Of a DNA stretch of 64,000 nt, positions 33,468 through 46,984 are shown piece by piece. The stretch comes from Allium sativum (lineage: Eukaryota; Streptophyta; Magnoliopsida; Asparagales; Amaryllidaceae), in contig CM060909.1 of the NCBI GenBank assembly GCA_030737875.1, positions 29,161,659-29,225,658 of the forward strand. Direction: 5' to 3'. Every line of letters begins with the position of its first letter. The first letter of the stretch is position 1. The notes under the pieces are model-generated. The model saw nothing but the letters and a program-made list of their open reading frames with translations, had not been told where the DNA came from and did not search any database. The position numbers were made by a program, and so were the translations under genes.

Positions 33468-36297
33468 TTGTAATAACCTGGAAATTCTGAACCAGTTTAA
33501 AATTTTTATTTTTGGCAATTTTAGCAAATTTTGATATTTAAAATAGATTATTTTAAATAGAATCGACGAGAAATTTATTTTGAATATAATTCGAACGTAT
33601 ATATTTATACGCATCGTCGTTAAAATATAAATATTTATATATATAATTATAAAAGGAATTGAAAATGGCGCGGTAGTTCGATAATTCGATTTCAAACTTC
33701 AATTGAATGTACCGGTGCAAAACAATCCGGATTTTAGTGAAACCAAAAACATTAGGATCTATTTTAGAATATCTTTCCAACGAATCCGAAAAATCAAAAT
33801 TTCATAGCGGGAATCAAAAGATATGCCCAGTTGAAAATTCTGAATAGTCGCTATGGAATTCAGGCCCTTAAAAATGGGAATTTTGCAAACGACCTCGGAT
33901 TTCGACGAAACCACTTTTGTTGGATCCGCAGTGTCAAATTATTGCTAGGTTCCAAATTTCATAATTTCTCGAATCAATATGTGAGCGTGGCAAAGGAAAA
34001 CGTGTTTGACCAATTTCAGTTGATTTTAATCGACTGGAAAATGGCCATTTTTCCAACCGTCTCAGAATTCGACGAAACTAGTTTTGTTAGGACCGTATCG
34101 TCAATACGAAGCCAAAAAATATTTTTCTAGAATTTTTAGAGTTAGTATGTGACCCCGGTAAATTGAAATGCGCGATTAAATTCAATATATAGAGTTATAT
34201 GTTGATTTTAACGGAAACTGATTGTAACGATCGAATCAGCTTGCGATACATATCCCATTGTGTTCGGAATATGGGTAATACGCTATGGACGACAGGCGGT
34301 GGGCCTCGTTCAGAGGTCGTATGTAAAAGTCAACTTTTTGCAAATTAAATAATTAAAAAAAAATCTTCCCTCCTCCTTAAATCACTATGCCCCCCCTTTT
34401 CTCGTTTTCAATTCGATCAGAAAAAAAAGAGAGAAATAAAGGGGAGGAGCTGTCGCTCCTCCAACGGGGGGCCACCGCACCACGACGCCACGCCGCCGCC
34501 CCCTCTTCTTCCTCCCCTCTCTCCGATCTCGCCTAGCCTCCCTCCTCCTTCTTCTCTTCTCCGAACCCCTCTACCTCGCGCTCACCCTCCAGTCACGAGA
34601 CCCCCACCTCTTCTCCCACCACACCTCCACCACTCGCGCCACCATCCACCGCGAAGCCCAAAAACTTCCAACGTCGAACCCTTACTCCCCCTTCTGTCGA
34701 CGCTCCAACGCCTCCACCGCCTACGCCAGTCCCCACCCCCACGGCCTCCTCTCCGACCCCCTCCAACGATGGTGCAACAGCGCCCCCCCCAAACGAAAGG
34801 TGATTTTCTTATATATTTAAATTCAGTTTTAATTTCTATAATTCAGTTTTAATTATAGTTTTTATTTAAAATGTATATGAGAAAAATATATATTTTTAAC
34901 ATGAAAAGTTTGATTTTTATAAGTAGGAAGGTTTATTTATATATATATGAATGGATATAAAAAGATTAGAATTTTAAAGCAAGGAAAGATTTGATCTTTA
35001 CCCTTGTAAAGATTTGATTTTTTCGAATAGAAAAGATTTGATTTTTCAAATAGAAAAGGCGAGATTTTTAAAATAGAAAAGGCGAGATTTTTAAAATAGA
35101 AAAGGCGAAATCTTTATATAGAGAATAGCGAGGTAAAAATATAATTTTTATCTATATTGTTGCAATGTAAAAATAGAATTTTTATCCGACTAGCAAAGTA
35201 GAAATTCGTTTTTTATATATTGAATAGCAAAGTAAAAATTCGTTTTTTATATATTGAATAGCATAGTAAAAATTCGTTTTTTATATATTGAATAGCATAG
35301 TAAAAATTCGATATTTATATATTGAATAGCAAAGTAAAAATTCGTTTTTTATATGTTGAACAGCATAGTAAAAATTCGATTTTTATATATTGAATAGCGA
35401 AGTAAAAATTCGATTTTTATATATGTAGTGGCTACGGGCAAAGAAGGTGACAAAAAGGCGAGAACGACGAAGATTTCTATAAAGGAAGTGCCGTGGAGTT
35501 AGGATAGCTTTCGGTGAGAATTTCTCACTCTTCAATTTCTTTTTCTAGTTATATATATATATACTAGGATGCAGACGGTTCTTAGCAGCACCCGACGCCC
35601 GTCATCCACATACCATGGATGGCTTGTTTGTTTAATTGTTTGGCTGTGTAGTTGGTTAGATTATTTGGGTTGAATTGAAGTGTTTGGTGAAATGAAATTG
35701 ATTTGATTGATGTGTGAATGGCGTGGGCCTTCACTAGACCGGGGATAAGGCTAGGCCTTGTCCCATTTCTAGTATCGTGCCGTTATGCCGCCAAAATTTT
35801 CTAAAATAAGTTGAAAAAATAAAAATATCATTTTTATTTTGTAAATGAACTGAATAAAAATTCATGTGTTAAAATAAAATGTTTTATCGTTAAAAATATA
35901 ATTTTCAACGTGAATGTGAATAAATAAATATTCATTTACAAACCGGACGGTTTGTTTATGTACACTTATTTGAAGGACATTGATTGGGTCGATAAATTTT
36001 ACACATCGCCCAACTGCACAAATAAAATCCGTGTTTGATTGTTTGAAACCCCACACGGGTGTTGGGATGAAATTTGAAGTTCACTCATCCTGATTGATTA
36101 AATATGTCGATCGATTGATTGACAGGCAGTTATAAGCGTTAGATATCTATATTTGATGCTTATACAGTGTAGTGCACTTTGGTTGATGGTTGATTATTTT
36201 TCAATGCTAGATATACATGTGTTGTATGGAAATCCATATAGTTAACGCTATATGGTAATTGAACGGGCCTCATTCCAATTTAGAAGATAAAGAATAT

Positions 36298-36685
36298 TAT
36301 AAAGTAAAGGTTCATGTGTTGACTGTACTCATCCGTTGAGATTAGTCATGTGTTGAACGAAATATTTTAACAATAAAATTTATATCTTTATCACTATAAA
36401 GTAAAGGTTCATGTGTTGACTGTACTCATCCGTTGAGATTAGTCATGTGTTGAACGAAATATTTTAACAATAAAATTTATATCTTTATCACTATAAAGTA
36501 AAGGTTCATGTGTTGACTGTACTCATCCGTTGAGATTAGTCATGTGTTGAACGAAATATTTTAACAATAAAATTTATATCTTTATCACTATAAAGTAAAG
36601 GTTCATGTGTTGACCATACTCATCCGTTGAGATTAGTCATGTGTTGAACGAAATATTTTAACAATAAAATTTACATCTTTATCAT
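36298..36685 (+). repeat. 97-bp tandem array, 4 units (B 3' LTR)
   Basis: Units start at 36298, 36395, 36492 and 36589. The copy number is the same as in the 5' LTR, unlike the minisatellite of element A. Confidence 0.94.
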
Positions 36686-37093
36686 GTATGAAATTAGAAA
36701 CTAACTGGAAAATAGATGAGATGAGTGGTCTCCTGAATATTGATCTGATGTTGGTTTCGGCCTTCGGGGTTAATATTCAGGGAATCGTTCTCTTACTAAT
36801 TTACAGTTGGAGTCTGATTTAATATCAAACGATGGATACCTTAATTTTCATAAAATATAGTAAATAACAAAAATGGTCACACGTGGACAGTACTCATTCG
36901 TTGAGATTAGTCGTGTGTTGACAGAAATATAGATTCACATATTGAGTAGAATAAATATTCATTTGTTGAATAGAATAACGAATTTATTGAAACATATAAA
37001 GCCGTGTTGATTAGTGATGCGCCATTTTGACACGAACGATATTTATATCGATTATATTCGTTTTTGAATTTAAAACAAAAATGAATTGAATAT

Positions 37094-37290
37094 AAAACGA
37101 TTTCGAAATGAATTGAATATAAAACGATTTCGAAATGAATTGAATATAAAACGATTTCGAATGAATTGAATATAAAACGATTTCGAAATGAATTGAATAT
37201 AAAACGAATTCGAATTGAATTGAAAACGAATTCGAATTGAATTGAAAACGAATTCGAATTGAATTGAAAACGAATTCGAATTGAATTGAA
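37094..37290 (+). repeat. Mixed 27/22-bp minisatellite (B 3' LTR)
   Basis: Counterpart of 29430-29625. One 27-bp unit has lost a single base near 37160. Confidence 0.88.
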
Positions 37291-40097
37291 AACGAATTGA
37301 AATGAATTCAAATTGAATTGAAATTTGAATTGAATAGAAATGAATTTTAAAACGAATTTATAAGGAAAAATTCAATTTTGATTTGAATTGAAATGGAAGT
37401 TGAAATTGTTTTTGAAACGAATTCAAAACGATGTGTATAATTCGTTTTAAATAGAAATCGACGAAATATTTATTATATATATATTATATATATATATAAT
37501 ATAATGGCCTGAATAGAACGTGCCGCGCCGCGGCAGTTCGTAAATTTCGACCATTTATTTCAATCGAACATTACGGGAGATCCGACCATCGGATTCTCCT
37601 AAAACCGGAACCGTTGGGTTCGCATCGAAAAGAGCTTTCTAACGAATATTAGAAATTTGAAATCTAACGGCTGGATTTGGAGATACGTCCAAATCAAATT
37701 CAGAAAAGGTCGCTGTAAGTGCAGTTCGATGGCCGTTGTTGGAAATCGACCGTACGGGCCTTGATAAAATTATTAAAAATAGTAATAATTCGTCTAAAAT
37801 CATAAGAAAGGATTAGGGAAAAATTGGGATGAAAAACTCCATATTTGAAAAGATAAAAATAGATTTTTATCAAAATGAACTAGTTTTGAACTAAAATTAA
37901 AATCCATTTATTTTTAAATAAATTGGATTTGAAATGGGTTTTAAATAAAAATGTGATTTGGGTTTGTCGTGAACTGTGTTTTAAAAGACATTAGTTCTTT
38001 AACCCAATAAAAGGAGTTTTAATGAATCTGCAATTAGATTGAAATGTGAATTTGTAATCTAAATTATCAAATTTAGAAAGTAAGCGAGAATGGAGTATCA
38101 CCAGTTTTGCTCCAAAGCGATAGTTAAATCTTTAATTAGATTTTAACATGAAATGGTAATTAATTTTACCAATAATACCATGGTGTTAAATATGGAATAT
38201 TACCAGTTTTGCTTCATGGGATGAATAAGTTGGGATTGGGAAATAAAATAAATAATTACTCCGATGTGATTCGCTAATCTCGACTAGTTTGGAAAACCAT
38301 AATTTGGTTTGATATGACATCCAAAGGGAGATTAAAGGATAAATTTTAAAGAATTTATCTTGGATAAAATTAATGGGAATCTTTCCCTAAAAATGTGATT
38401 TTGTGAATAAAAGAATATTCTGAATTGGAATGAGGCGTATGTTGTGTTTGTGTAACATTTGTTTTTAATATACGCGGGTTGTTCGGAAAGTCCGGGTTTA
38501 TACCCATTCTGAATAACCGATTCGACGATAAGTCGAAGATGAAGACGGTGGTTGAAGACCGGAAGTCTTCACATCGTTTGGATAATTACTGACGATCCTG
38601 ATTGGGATGTACACCCAAGAGGATGGAAATAGTTGGTGGTCGTCCAGACGTACTTGGAGATGGATGGATATGCGAGGAAAGTGCCTCCGGTTTCGTTCAG
38701 ACCTAGAACGAACTTGTAAATGGAATGTGTGTCTGACGTTGGATTTTATTCTGTGTTGATTGATTTCTATTATATATACATCTGTTTGGCGGTGGAGCAT
38801 TTATTCTTTTTCTTAACGCCCTTCTCTGAGACGTACGAGCTCAGAGGTTGTATATCGATGGACATCAGTCGCATGGCATGAATTGCCTGTGTGGCACGCT
38901 AAGATGCAATGATCAAGGCTTTTGTTGAAAAGCAGAGTCTTGTGGTTGATTATCAAAGCACGGCCTACGTGGCAACTTTGTGTATAACGTGAATTCGCGA
39001 GCCTCACACCTCGGTATGAGTCAAAAATGGGATACAGACTGCAGGGAGAGCACGACGTTTCTTTCTAGCTTTGGTGGTGTCAGTGACTTACCAGCCCTGA
39101 CATATATATACTTTTCACCTATGTGGTTGTTGGATGAGGCGCCTCGATTTTAGGTCTGTAAGGACCGGGAAACGTGTGTTCAGGAATTGCCAATCCTCTA
39201 ACGTAAGTGAGGACCGGCCCTGAAGCATCCAAGGGTTGCCCAGAGTGCGTAGCCCTGGGACATTTGCTAGAGTGTCTCGAACGCGGAGAGGAGCTTGCCC
39301 CTTGCCTCGACTCATGACGGAAATCCAATTTCCAATACGTGTATTGCGGTTTTAATTATAGAACTAGTATGGCGACATGATATATGGTACCCATGCCGTC
39401 TATGATTGATATTTATGATTGAAATTGTTTTGACACTATACACTTATTATAGTATCAAATGATTTGTTTTAAACGTACCAAGCATGTTTGGCTATTATAA
39501 GGGAAAACCCTATCCTCTGGCTTGCGTTGCATTGTGTGATGGGACCTGGGTCTTATAATAGCTTCATTTTTCGAAAAAAAAAGCATTGCGCTCTTAATTG
39601 ATATGCACTGGTATTCTTGGGAGGAAACCCGTTCCGTGTTATACGGCGTGGTCCCTTGAATTACTCTCTTTTAAAGTAAAGTTTTAAATAACTGTTTTAG
39701 TTCTCACACCAGTCACATGACTGACCTGGAGTTTATTGTTTTAACCTAAACTCTGGGTGCCCCTATTTTCCGCATGGGCAGCTAGTAGTTTCGGTTTTGC
39801 AGATTTATATTCACAGGATCCTGGTTTGCAGCTGGAATGATATCCGGAAAGCTCTGTATCCGTATATCACTTTCAGTTGTGCTTTGTATTATTTTCCGCT
39901 GCTATGTAATTTATTGTAATCTCTGATATTTATATCGAATGTAATTTATTCATTTATACTCTGTATATTCTTGTATCTGATGGAATTGTTGTAATAACAA
40001 TGAAATGTTCTCCCGTCTGCGTTCTGATTTGTCTTGTCCTCACAGTAATTCATTCTTTCTCATCTCTTCGGAGACCGGGGAAGTTCGGGTCGCTACA

Positions 40098-40102
40098 CAA
40101 AT
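40098..40102 (+). other. Target-site duplication CAAAT (B, right)
   Basis: Matches 25785-25789. Confidence 0.95.
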
Positions 40103-41459
40103 CGTTGCTACCAGCAAAAATTGAGTTTAATCTCACACATCTGGCTAAATAAGTCTCGCACATTTGTATTTTGTAGTTTTTTGTTGAATAAATTCATTTA
40201 TTGCAAACAAATTTAATGGTGTATATTTAAATTTTGTGAGCTTGTTGCTCTTTCAATTTATACTGTAACCATGTTAATGCTTTTTCAAATTATAGCCCTC
40301 GTGTTGCTAATTCTATATGTTGAAAATCATGTCTGAATTCCTTTTGAATCCACGCTGAAACCTAGCTCGAAAATCAATATGAACAAGGCAGAAATGCTTG
40401 TAGAAATTGCGACATACATACCTAAGACCTGTATGGTTCAACCTGTAAGATGACCAAAGAGGAAAGACCGAAATTCCAAGTGCCTGGCTGAGCCTCTCTT
40501 TTGTGATTTTTGATGTTTGGGTTTCCTAAGTTTCTACTACTTTGATCGATGATTTTATGCATTTTTGACTTTTTCTAATATGTTTGATTCCTACAAATGG
40601 AAGAGCTGACCTTAACATCAATTCGAATTACGAATTTATGGTTTTTCTGTGAGCTTTGGGATGTTGAATTTCCATTGATTTTGTGCACATACTTCATAAA
40701 TCATAAGTTTCAATTTAAAACCAAATATCGAAATAAATGTTTTATAATCATTTTGTACATATATAATTATTTCCAAAGCTATTTTACAAATAGATAACCG
40801 CTATTATAGATAGATTTTTAAATGAAATAATTTCCTAAATGTTTTTAAAAAAACGTTTTAAACTCATTTCTCAAAGTATAAATTTTATATATAAATTTCA
40901 AAATGTTGCACTGTTCGAGAAAACGAGGTAGTGATTTAAACGATATGATAAACCGTATGGTATGTGACATGTAGGTTTGCTATATAAGTTAAATTGGATT
41001 TGCTCGACTGAAGCTTTATACAAGTGTGGAGTTGACTAACTTGTAATAAACTGATAAGTGAGAATGTCTGTTTGGGTTACTATTTAGAAGTTGATGGCAC
41101 ATTTCGCCGGCCTTCAGGCGTATGATGTTGCTTGTACTAGATCTTCGGGTCATTTGTTGAGGGTTTTCCATCTGTTGGACGTTAGGGTTATTTGTTGGGC
41201 TATCGAACCATTAGTTGGACTTCGACCAATTATCGTACCTTCGAGTCATTTGTTGGACGCCATATTTGTTGATTAATACTTGGTAAGCTTCTGCCATTTG
41301 TAGTTGATGCACGTGCAGGCATAGCTTATGCTTGCCATCTGTTGGGATCATCTTATGTTGTTGCTATCTCAAGATGTTATTACTTTTGATCTCTATCATT
41401 TTTTTAAATTTTAAAATGTTTTCACCATTTGATGATGTTGAAAATTTTCTTTTCTAAAA

Positions 41460-42720
41460 AAATTGGATAAACTTTTTATTAGGCAACTAGACCAAAACGA
41501 AGTGATTACAAGGTAGCACCACATGTATCATACAGTTCATACAAAATACAATACCCAATTAAACGAGTACACTTAGTTCAAATCACACTTTCCCAAATTA
41601 GCCAAAGCCCTTCGTCTTCTTCCAAAATTTCATGGTGGCTCAAATCTCGTGTTGGTTCCAGGAATTTGTCCTAACGCATCCATCAGATCTGAATTTAATT
41701 CATCAGTGTTTGATGATTCCAAACTATCGGTAAATATCCTACCTTTAATTCTTTGTTTGCTAAGATTTATTTCAGTTAGAGCAAATCTACTAACCACCTT
41801 CGCCGTGTTCTACCTGCCTTCGAATATACGTGCATTTTTCTCCCTCCAAATCGTTGCAATAGCGGATGTCAAGGAGGTTTTGTTCAGTTTGGCTATCAAG
41901 TCTTCGTGTTTTACACTCCTAGGAAGGTACTCGGTTATTTCTCGTAAACTATAGTTTTGATTGTTTGGGTCTGTAGAAATTTTACTATTTCTAGCAATAG
42001 CTGTAGAAAACTCGCATGCAAAGAATAAATGGTCATGATTTTCTTTAGTCATACCACAAAGAACACAATCTTTCTTCAGTAATTCCCCAATTAAACAATC
42101 TATCACGATTAGGAAGACATTGCATTATGGCTTTGTAAGTAGTTAGGGAGTTTTTGGGACAAACTGCTTTGTCCCAGATAATTTTGCTCCAGTATTTGAT
42201 ATCCTTTTAACATGAATAACATTCCATGCAATTTTGGTTGAAAATTCTCCATTGGTAATATTCCATGCCCAAACATCACTGTTCCTACCAGTGTAGAGAG
42301 GCACTGCTTCAATTTTCTGTATGACAGCACGATTACATGTCAAATACTCACATTTCCATGTATGATTATCAATTATAGAGTCTACATTAACATCAGGAGA
42401 GCCAAAACCTGAATAAGTGTCTCATTCCACAATATCAATCATCGGTTTTTCCAAAATCCAAGGATTTTTCCATAAATTAGCCTCTCTTCCTTTAGCAAAT
42501 TCTCGAGTACAATTGGCTGCAAGTTTGTCTCTCATTCGTAAAATAGCATTCCAATTAGGAGAAGCATTAATATCCTCAGCCATCGTCCAAAAATTTCCTT
42601 TGACATATCTATATCTCATCCATCTAGCCCATAGCCCATTACTATAACTAATTTTCCAACCTTGTTTAAGAGTAAAAACATCCCTCATATTTTTGAGATT
42701 TCTGAGCCCAATACCTCCTT
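41460..42720 (-). pseudogene. LINE (L1-type) ORF2 C-terminus, 5'-truncated
   Basis: The minus strand encodes the part of a plant LINE ORF2 that follows the RT domain. It begins at 42718 with GGIGLRNLKNM, continues through a region containing WARWMRYRYVKG, and reaches the zinc-binding domain with CVLC and HLFFAC motifs near 42010-42065. The frame then runs to a stop near 41640. The 3' end, with an AATAAA-like signal, lies near 41470. The endonuclease and RT are missing, as expected from incomplete target-primed reverse transcription. Several frameshifts and stops break the frame. The 5' truncation point abuts an AT microsatellite. I could not define a target-site duplication. Confidence 0.8.
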
Positions 42721-42721
42721 C

Positions 42722-42760
42722 GGCCTATATATATATATATATATATACATTTACATATAC

Positions 42761-42791
<31 letters not shown>

Positions 42792-42793
42792 AT
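42722..42793 (+). repeat. AT/CATA microsatellite
   Basis: (TA)n, then CATA repeats, then (TA)n again, immediately beyond the truncated end of the LINE fragment. Confidence 0.95.
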
Positions 42794-43678
42794 ATAGCCT
42801 TAAAGTTGTCTTGCTGATTAAATATGGTGGCCGCATTTAGTTGATGGAACCCTTAAGTGAGATATGTAAGTGGTTATTCTATTGGTTTCCATCTTGTTGT
42901 TTTTATATGTTTAAAATTTATATAGCTTAGCCTTAGATCTTAATCAATTTGTTATCGATGGTATTGTTGTTGCCTAAGACATAAGACCATTATATGTTTG
43001 TTTAGTTGAATTTATCTCATGTACTTTATGTTGATTCGAGCTTATATTGTTCCTTCTCATTGAGAAGAATTATCACATTGTGACATTATGCTTTATCTAT
43101 TGTGTACTAGCTATATTATTTAAGCTAGATTGACTCTTTTATTTTTTGAACTTAGTTCATACCGAGTTATTTCAAGTTATTCTCCTACTATTTGATGCCT
43201 GCTATATTTTGCTTTCTCCACAGACTATCCTGTCACCTTTTTTATGTTAGTGCATGTTTTGTAGTCTTCTAGTAATATGTATATTCCTTTGTTGCGAAAT
43301 ATTGTATATACGGATCCTAAGAACCGATCCTTTATGTAGCACTTATATGTTGTGCTTTCACTGTAGCTAAGTATGTGTATGTGTGTATGTGTCTGTGTGT
43401 GTATTTACTATTCTTTGTACTGTATTATATGATGTTGTTATATTTTATTCTGGATAGATCTATAGCCACCATAGTTTTGTGATAAACCTGAATAAGATAT
43501 GTCGATCCACATAAGGTAAGAAAAAAAATTTAGAGCACCTAATAGATAATTTGATACTCGTTTAAGACAAATCTTACGGATGATCACTCTTAACCAACCA
43601 TATTCTCTGCACTATCGAACGGTATTACTCTATAATACTCTTTGTTAATGTAGGTCTTGAGGTGGGGCCATCACAGCT

Positions 43679-43690
43679 TGGTGTCAAAGC
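43679..43690 (+). other. Decayed primer-binding site of chromovirus E
   Basis: TGGTGTCAAAGC differs from the initiator-tRNA-Met site TGGTATCAGAGC at two positions. It lies 3 bp after the probable LTR end. Confidence 0.65.
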
Positions 43691-43949
43691 TGAATTCAGA
43701 ACAAATTATGATGAACACAGAATGGAACATGCATTACAATACATTGAGGGATAACATATGTGTTAACATAGTCTTCAATCGTCGTTATCCTTAATCATGT
43801 TTTTAATCTTTTAGTGTCCTTAGGGGTAGATATAGTTTGGGAATACGTCTAGGAATGCATTATAATTTCGTAGCATTCAATATGTTCAATTCTATTACAA
43901 TTATTATACCCTAGTGAATATTCTCTATCTTATCTAATCTTTTCAGCTT

Positions 43950-45219
43950 ATGGCTGGAAGAAGCAAAGGCAGTCATTCGAGTGTAGGTTAGTCCAGCAAC
44001 CCACACCAATATGGAGTATATATGTATGTCAATCAGTTCATGGAGCTATTTCGCATTACTCGGCCTCCAGCTTCTACTCGTTCATCTCCTCCATGCAAGT
44101 CACCTTTCCATGTATGTGTAGCGACTTTTCGCAACTAGTAGGCAAGACTTTTCAGGGCTCAAATATTGTTTTAGAGGTTCAAGCTTGGCTACGTACTTGT
44201 GAACATATCTTCTCTTATATGGATCTTTGCGACCATCATCGCATTCTCGTAGCATCGAGTATGTTGCAAGTACTTGCACTGGATTGGTATAAGATCTTGA
44301 TAGCCGAAGTAGATGAGCACACTCTTTCTTGGAATCGGTTAAAGGATCATTTTTATTTTAAATTTGTGAATCAGAGAAATCTCTCCTTGCTCGTTGTTTT
44401 CTTGAGTTGAAGCAAGGAAAATCTTATGTTTTTAATATGTTTATCCTTTAAAGCCTAGTTTAAGTACGATATTGAGCACATTAGTATGTTGTTCAAGGAG
44501 AACTTGAAATTTATTTATGGTTTGAAGAAGTATATGAAGAAGGTTTTAATGCTCTAGCCTAAGATTTCTTTTGAGGAGTTTGTTGATACGACAATTCACC
44601 TCGAAGCTATCAAGAAAGAGAATGATAGTAGTAATAAGCTAGGGTTTTGGAACAATTCGATTAACAATAGATTTCCAGTCCATAAATCCAAACCATTTAA
44701 GCATAGTTAAAAGAAGAATTAAGTTGGTTCTAGTTTTCATTCTAATGTATTACTTTTTAGCCAAAAGGTACGCTACAATCATGGTTCTCATGACCATATA
44801 TTCCATGATCGTTCCAAGCCTCGCATTTGTCTCTATTGCATGCAAGAGGGACATTAGTCTTCATTGTGACCTAGAGCTCCTAACGGTCTTAAATCTGGCA
44901 AGCTCAACGTTGTAGATGCCTCTGGTGGATCTTCTCGACCCAGAGGCACATTCTCATCTATTCTTAAAGGTTTCATTTTATTTCATGATCACTCTATTCG
45001 AGTTCTCTTCGATATAGGTGTGTCACACACATTCGTATCGAAGGAACTCGCTGATGATATTCCTTTAGAGGTGTCTTGCTTATAACTACTCTGAAAATTG
45101 TGAATCTCATTGGAGAGTCCACGACACTTAGTACCTATTGTGAAAATGTTGATATTTTTCTTTATATTTTTTCTTTCCATGTGAATCTTCATGTTTTTAA
45201 TTATGTTGGTTTTGATATG
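43950..45219 (+). pseudogene. Chromovirus-like Ty3/gypsy gag and protease (element E, first part)
   Basis: The reading starts at an ATG at 43950 (MAGRSKG). The gag core has an ALDWYKI-like motif at about 44275-44300. A damaged zinc knuckle (CLYCMQEGH) lies near 44830-44860. The protease shows LFDIGVSHTF near 45008-45040, where active enzymes have Asp-Thr/Ser-Gly. The gene then stops at the insertion of element D, and the reading resumes at 62598. Several stops and frameshifts show that it is dead. Gag would form the particle and protease would process the polyprotein. Confidence 0.75.
45215..45219 (+). other. Target-site duplication ATATG (D, left)
   Basis: ATATG here and at 62598-62602 flanks element D and restores the chromovirus reading across the insertion. 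Confidence 0.93.
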
Positions 45220-46904
45220 TGTTACTACTAAAATTAACCATTAACGTAGGCTGACAGTAAAGGGATATCGGAGAAAAAAAAGCACAGAATAATCTCTCGG
45301 AAGCAAAAAGCCAAATGAGAGGAAGATCCAGAAGCAGAGAAGAGCGATCTGAGAGCAGCATAAGCCAGCACCTTTCAGTGAAAGGAACTCAAAAAATATA
45401 GAATACCGGCAGGATCTATCCGACAGGGTCCATCCGACAAGGTCAACCCAAGAAGAAGGATTTTATGGAAAAAGGTTACCTAAATCAGAAGTTAAGAAAG
45501 AAAGAGGCAAGAGCTCCACAACGGAAACCTGGAAGGGTTATCGGTATTAATCTACTTGATATTGATACGTCGGCAGGCAAAGACATCAAGAAAACCAAGC
45601 CAGGGATGCGTAAAGATTATCCGGAACTAGCTTCCGAAACATCAACTGCATAAATAACGAAAGGATACATTGATAGACAATAGAAGCATCACCGAGAACC
45701 ACCTTCCGGAAAACCAGACTATCCCAAAAGCTCTACCGGAAGGCTAACCGAAACTCCAGTGGAGATACAGGCCATTCGTACTAATCTACCTAGTACAGAG
45801 ACCAACAACAGTTTCGAACCGGCAGCTATCTACATACATCACGAGGGCAAGCTCGTCTAAGTATTCACGAGAAAGACGGAAGCCTACATCCAGAAGCTTA
45901 CGTCCGAAAGCCTACACCCGGGAGCTACTTCCAGAAGTTCAAATGCCATCCAGAAGTCACCACGTTGACAAGCCCATATCAATGTCAAAGGAGCCCCGAT
46001 TGACAAAGGCCCTCACTATTAAAGATTATAATTGGCACCACAAAGAGCCAAAAGCAAAAGGTCCGAGACCAAGGAAAAAGCGGTCGGCAAAGGCCCGTGT
46101 AGGTCCAATAGCTAATAGCAGAAAAGGCCTGTATTTTCCTATAAATAGGACCCCAGGAGCCACATAGCGAGGGGACGATTTTATTCATTTTTCTCATCTG
46201 GTTCTCTTTTCAATCTCATTCTTTCTTCTTGAAGAGAACAAATCCTAATTTCCGAGTCGGATTGGGAATTTCTACAAATCCTGTAGTATATCCGCAATCT
46301 ATGAATGAAGAAATATAAGGCTTAAACATTTTTTCAATTTGATAATCATATTGTGCCATTTATGATGGAACAGGGAGTTAACACTAACCTTTTTGTATAG
46401 AAGGATTGATCACGAAACCTCCGTAAAGGGAAGAGGGTTTGTGGAAACACGACATCTTCCTCTCTTTGTCTCAGGGGTTGTAATGTGGATCAACCCTTTT
46501 GTACTGAGCCTAATGTAGCTCAATTCTGGAGTATAGGTTAATTGCAAACTTATAGCTTGATCATTGATGCAATCAAGGCTCCTCTGGACTGGTTTGATGT
46601 GAAAGGAACGTTTAAGTCAATAAGTGTTGCAATATTCTTATCATACGAGTATCGGGAAGCATTAGCATGTTTTCTTCTTATCACAATGTATATCATCTTG
46701 CTTATGATCTAAGGGATAGCTGATTACACAAAGATCCAGTGGTACAAAGTTAAATGAATCATTCTTCGAGAAAATGTTTGATTTAGCTAAGGAACACTGA
46801 CTTCAAATTGTCCTTCGGTGACCTTAGATTGTGGTCGTACCAACCTTCTTAAATATTTGTTCCTTATAACTCATCCTAGGTGTTGATGGAAAATATCGTT
46901 AACA
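45220..46904 (+). repeat. 5' LTR of element D (1685 bp)
   Basis: It begins TGTTACTACTAAAATTAACC and ends GTTAACA. A TATA box CTATAAATAG lies at 46139-46148, so transcription probably starts near 46170. Confidence 0.93.
46139..46148 (+). promoter_or_regulatory. LTR TATA box (element D, 5' LTR)
   Basis: CTATAAATAG is a near-consensus plant TATA box. The 3' LTR keeps TATAAATAGGAC at about 61834. Confidence 0.7.
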
Positions 46905-46907
46905 TTT

Positions 46908-46923
46908 TGGCGCTAGAAAGAGG
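46908..46923 (+). other. Primer-binding site of element D
   Basis: TGGCGCTAGAAAGAGG starts 3 bp after the 5' LTR. It is clearly not the initiator-Met type. I do not name the tRNA because I cannot check it. Confidence 0.7.
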
Positions 46924-46984
46924 ACCTGAACCTCCATCCTTATGGTAAATATATCAAAAATTAACTTGGTAAATTTATTACTCC

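Larger units (their letters stand above)
32428..33468 (+). other. Internal region of element B, non-coding
   Basis: 1041 bp without recognisable gag or pol. Blocks shared with the internal region of element A include the ~60 bp after the primer-binding site and the stretch at 33089-33240. Confidence 0.88.
25790..40097 (+). mobile_element. Giant-LTR non-autonomous retrotransposon, element B (complete, 14.3 kb)
   Basis: Complete structure: 5' LTR 25790-32427 (6638 bp), internal region 32428-33468 (1041 bp) and 3' LTR 33469-40097 (6629 bp), with a perfect 5-bp duplication. The primer-binding site TGGTATCAGAGC starts at 32430 and the polypurine tract ends at 33467. No protein domain is recognisable. 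It belongs to the same family as A and C but to a distinct subfamily: it has a 97-bp four-copy array, a mixed 27/22-bp minisatellite and a different GC cassette, and lacks part of the hairpin region. In the last ~330 bp of the LTRs I count 7 differences, so B is older than A. It lies in what is probably the 5' LTR of chromovirus E. Confidence 0.95.
33469..40097 (+). repeat. 3' LTR of element B
   Basis: Near-duplicate of 25790-32427. Contents: GC cassette 34364-34800, palindromic array 35188-35425, 97-bp array 36298-36685, minisatellite 37094-37290 and covarying stem 39491-39562. It ends TCGCTACA before the CAAAT duplication. Confidence 0.95.
40103..43675 (+). repeat. Probable 5' LTR of chromovirus E, second piece (with LINE inside)
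   Basis: Non-coding sequence runs from the right side of element B to a CCATCACA end at 43675, directly before a primer-binding-site-like sequence. The final part is T-rich with a GT-rich tract (43370-43405), as near LTR polyadenylation regions. A minus-strand LINE end occupies about 41460-42720. Joining this to 24668-25784 is an inference. Confidence 0.45.
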
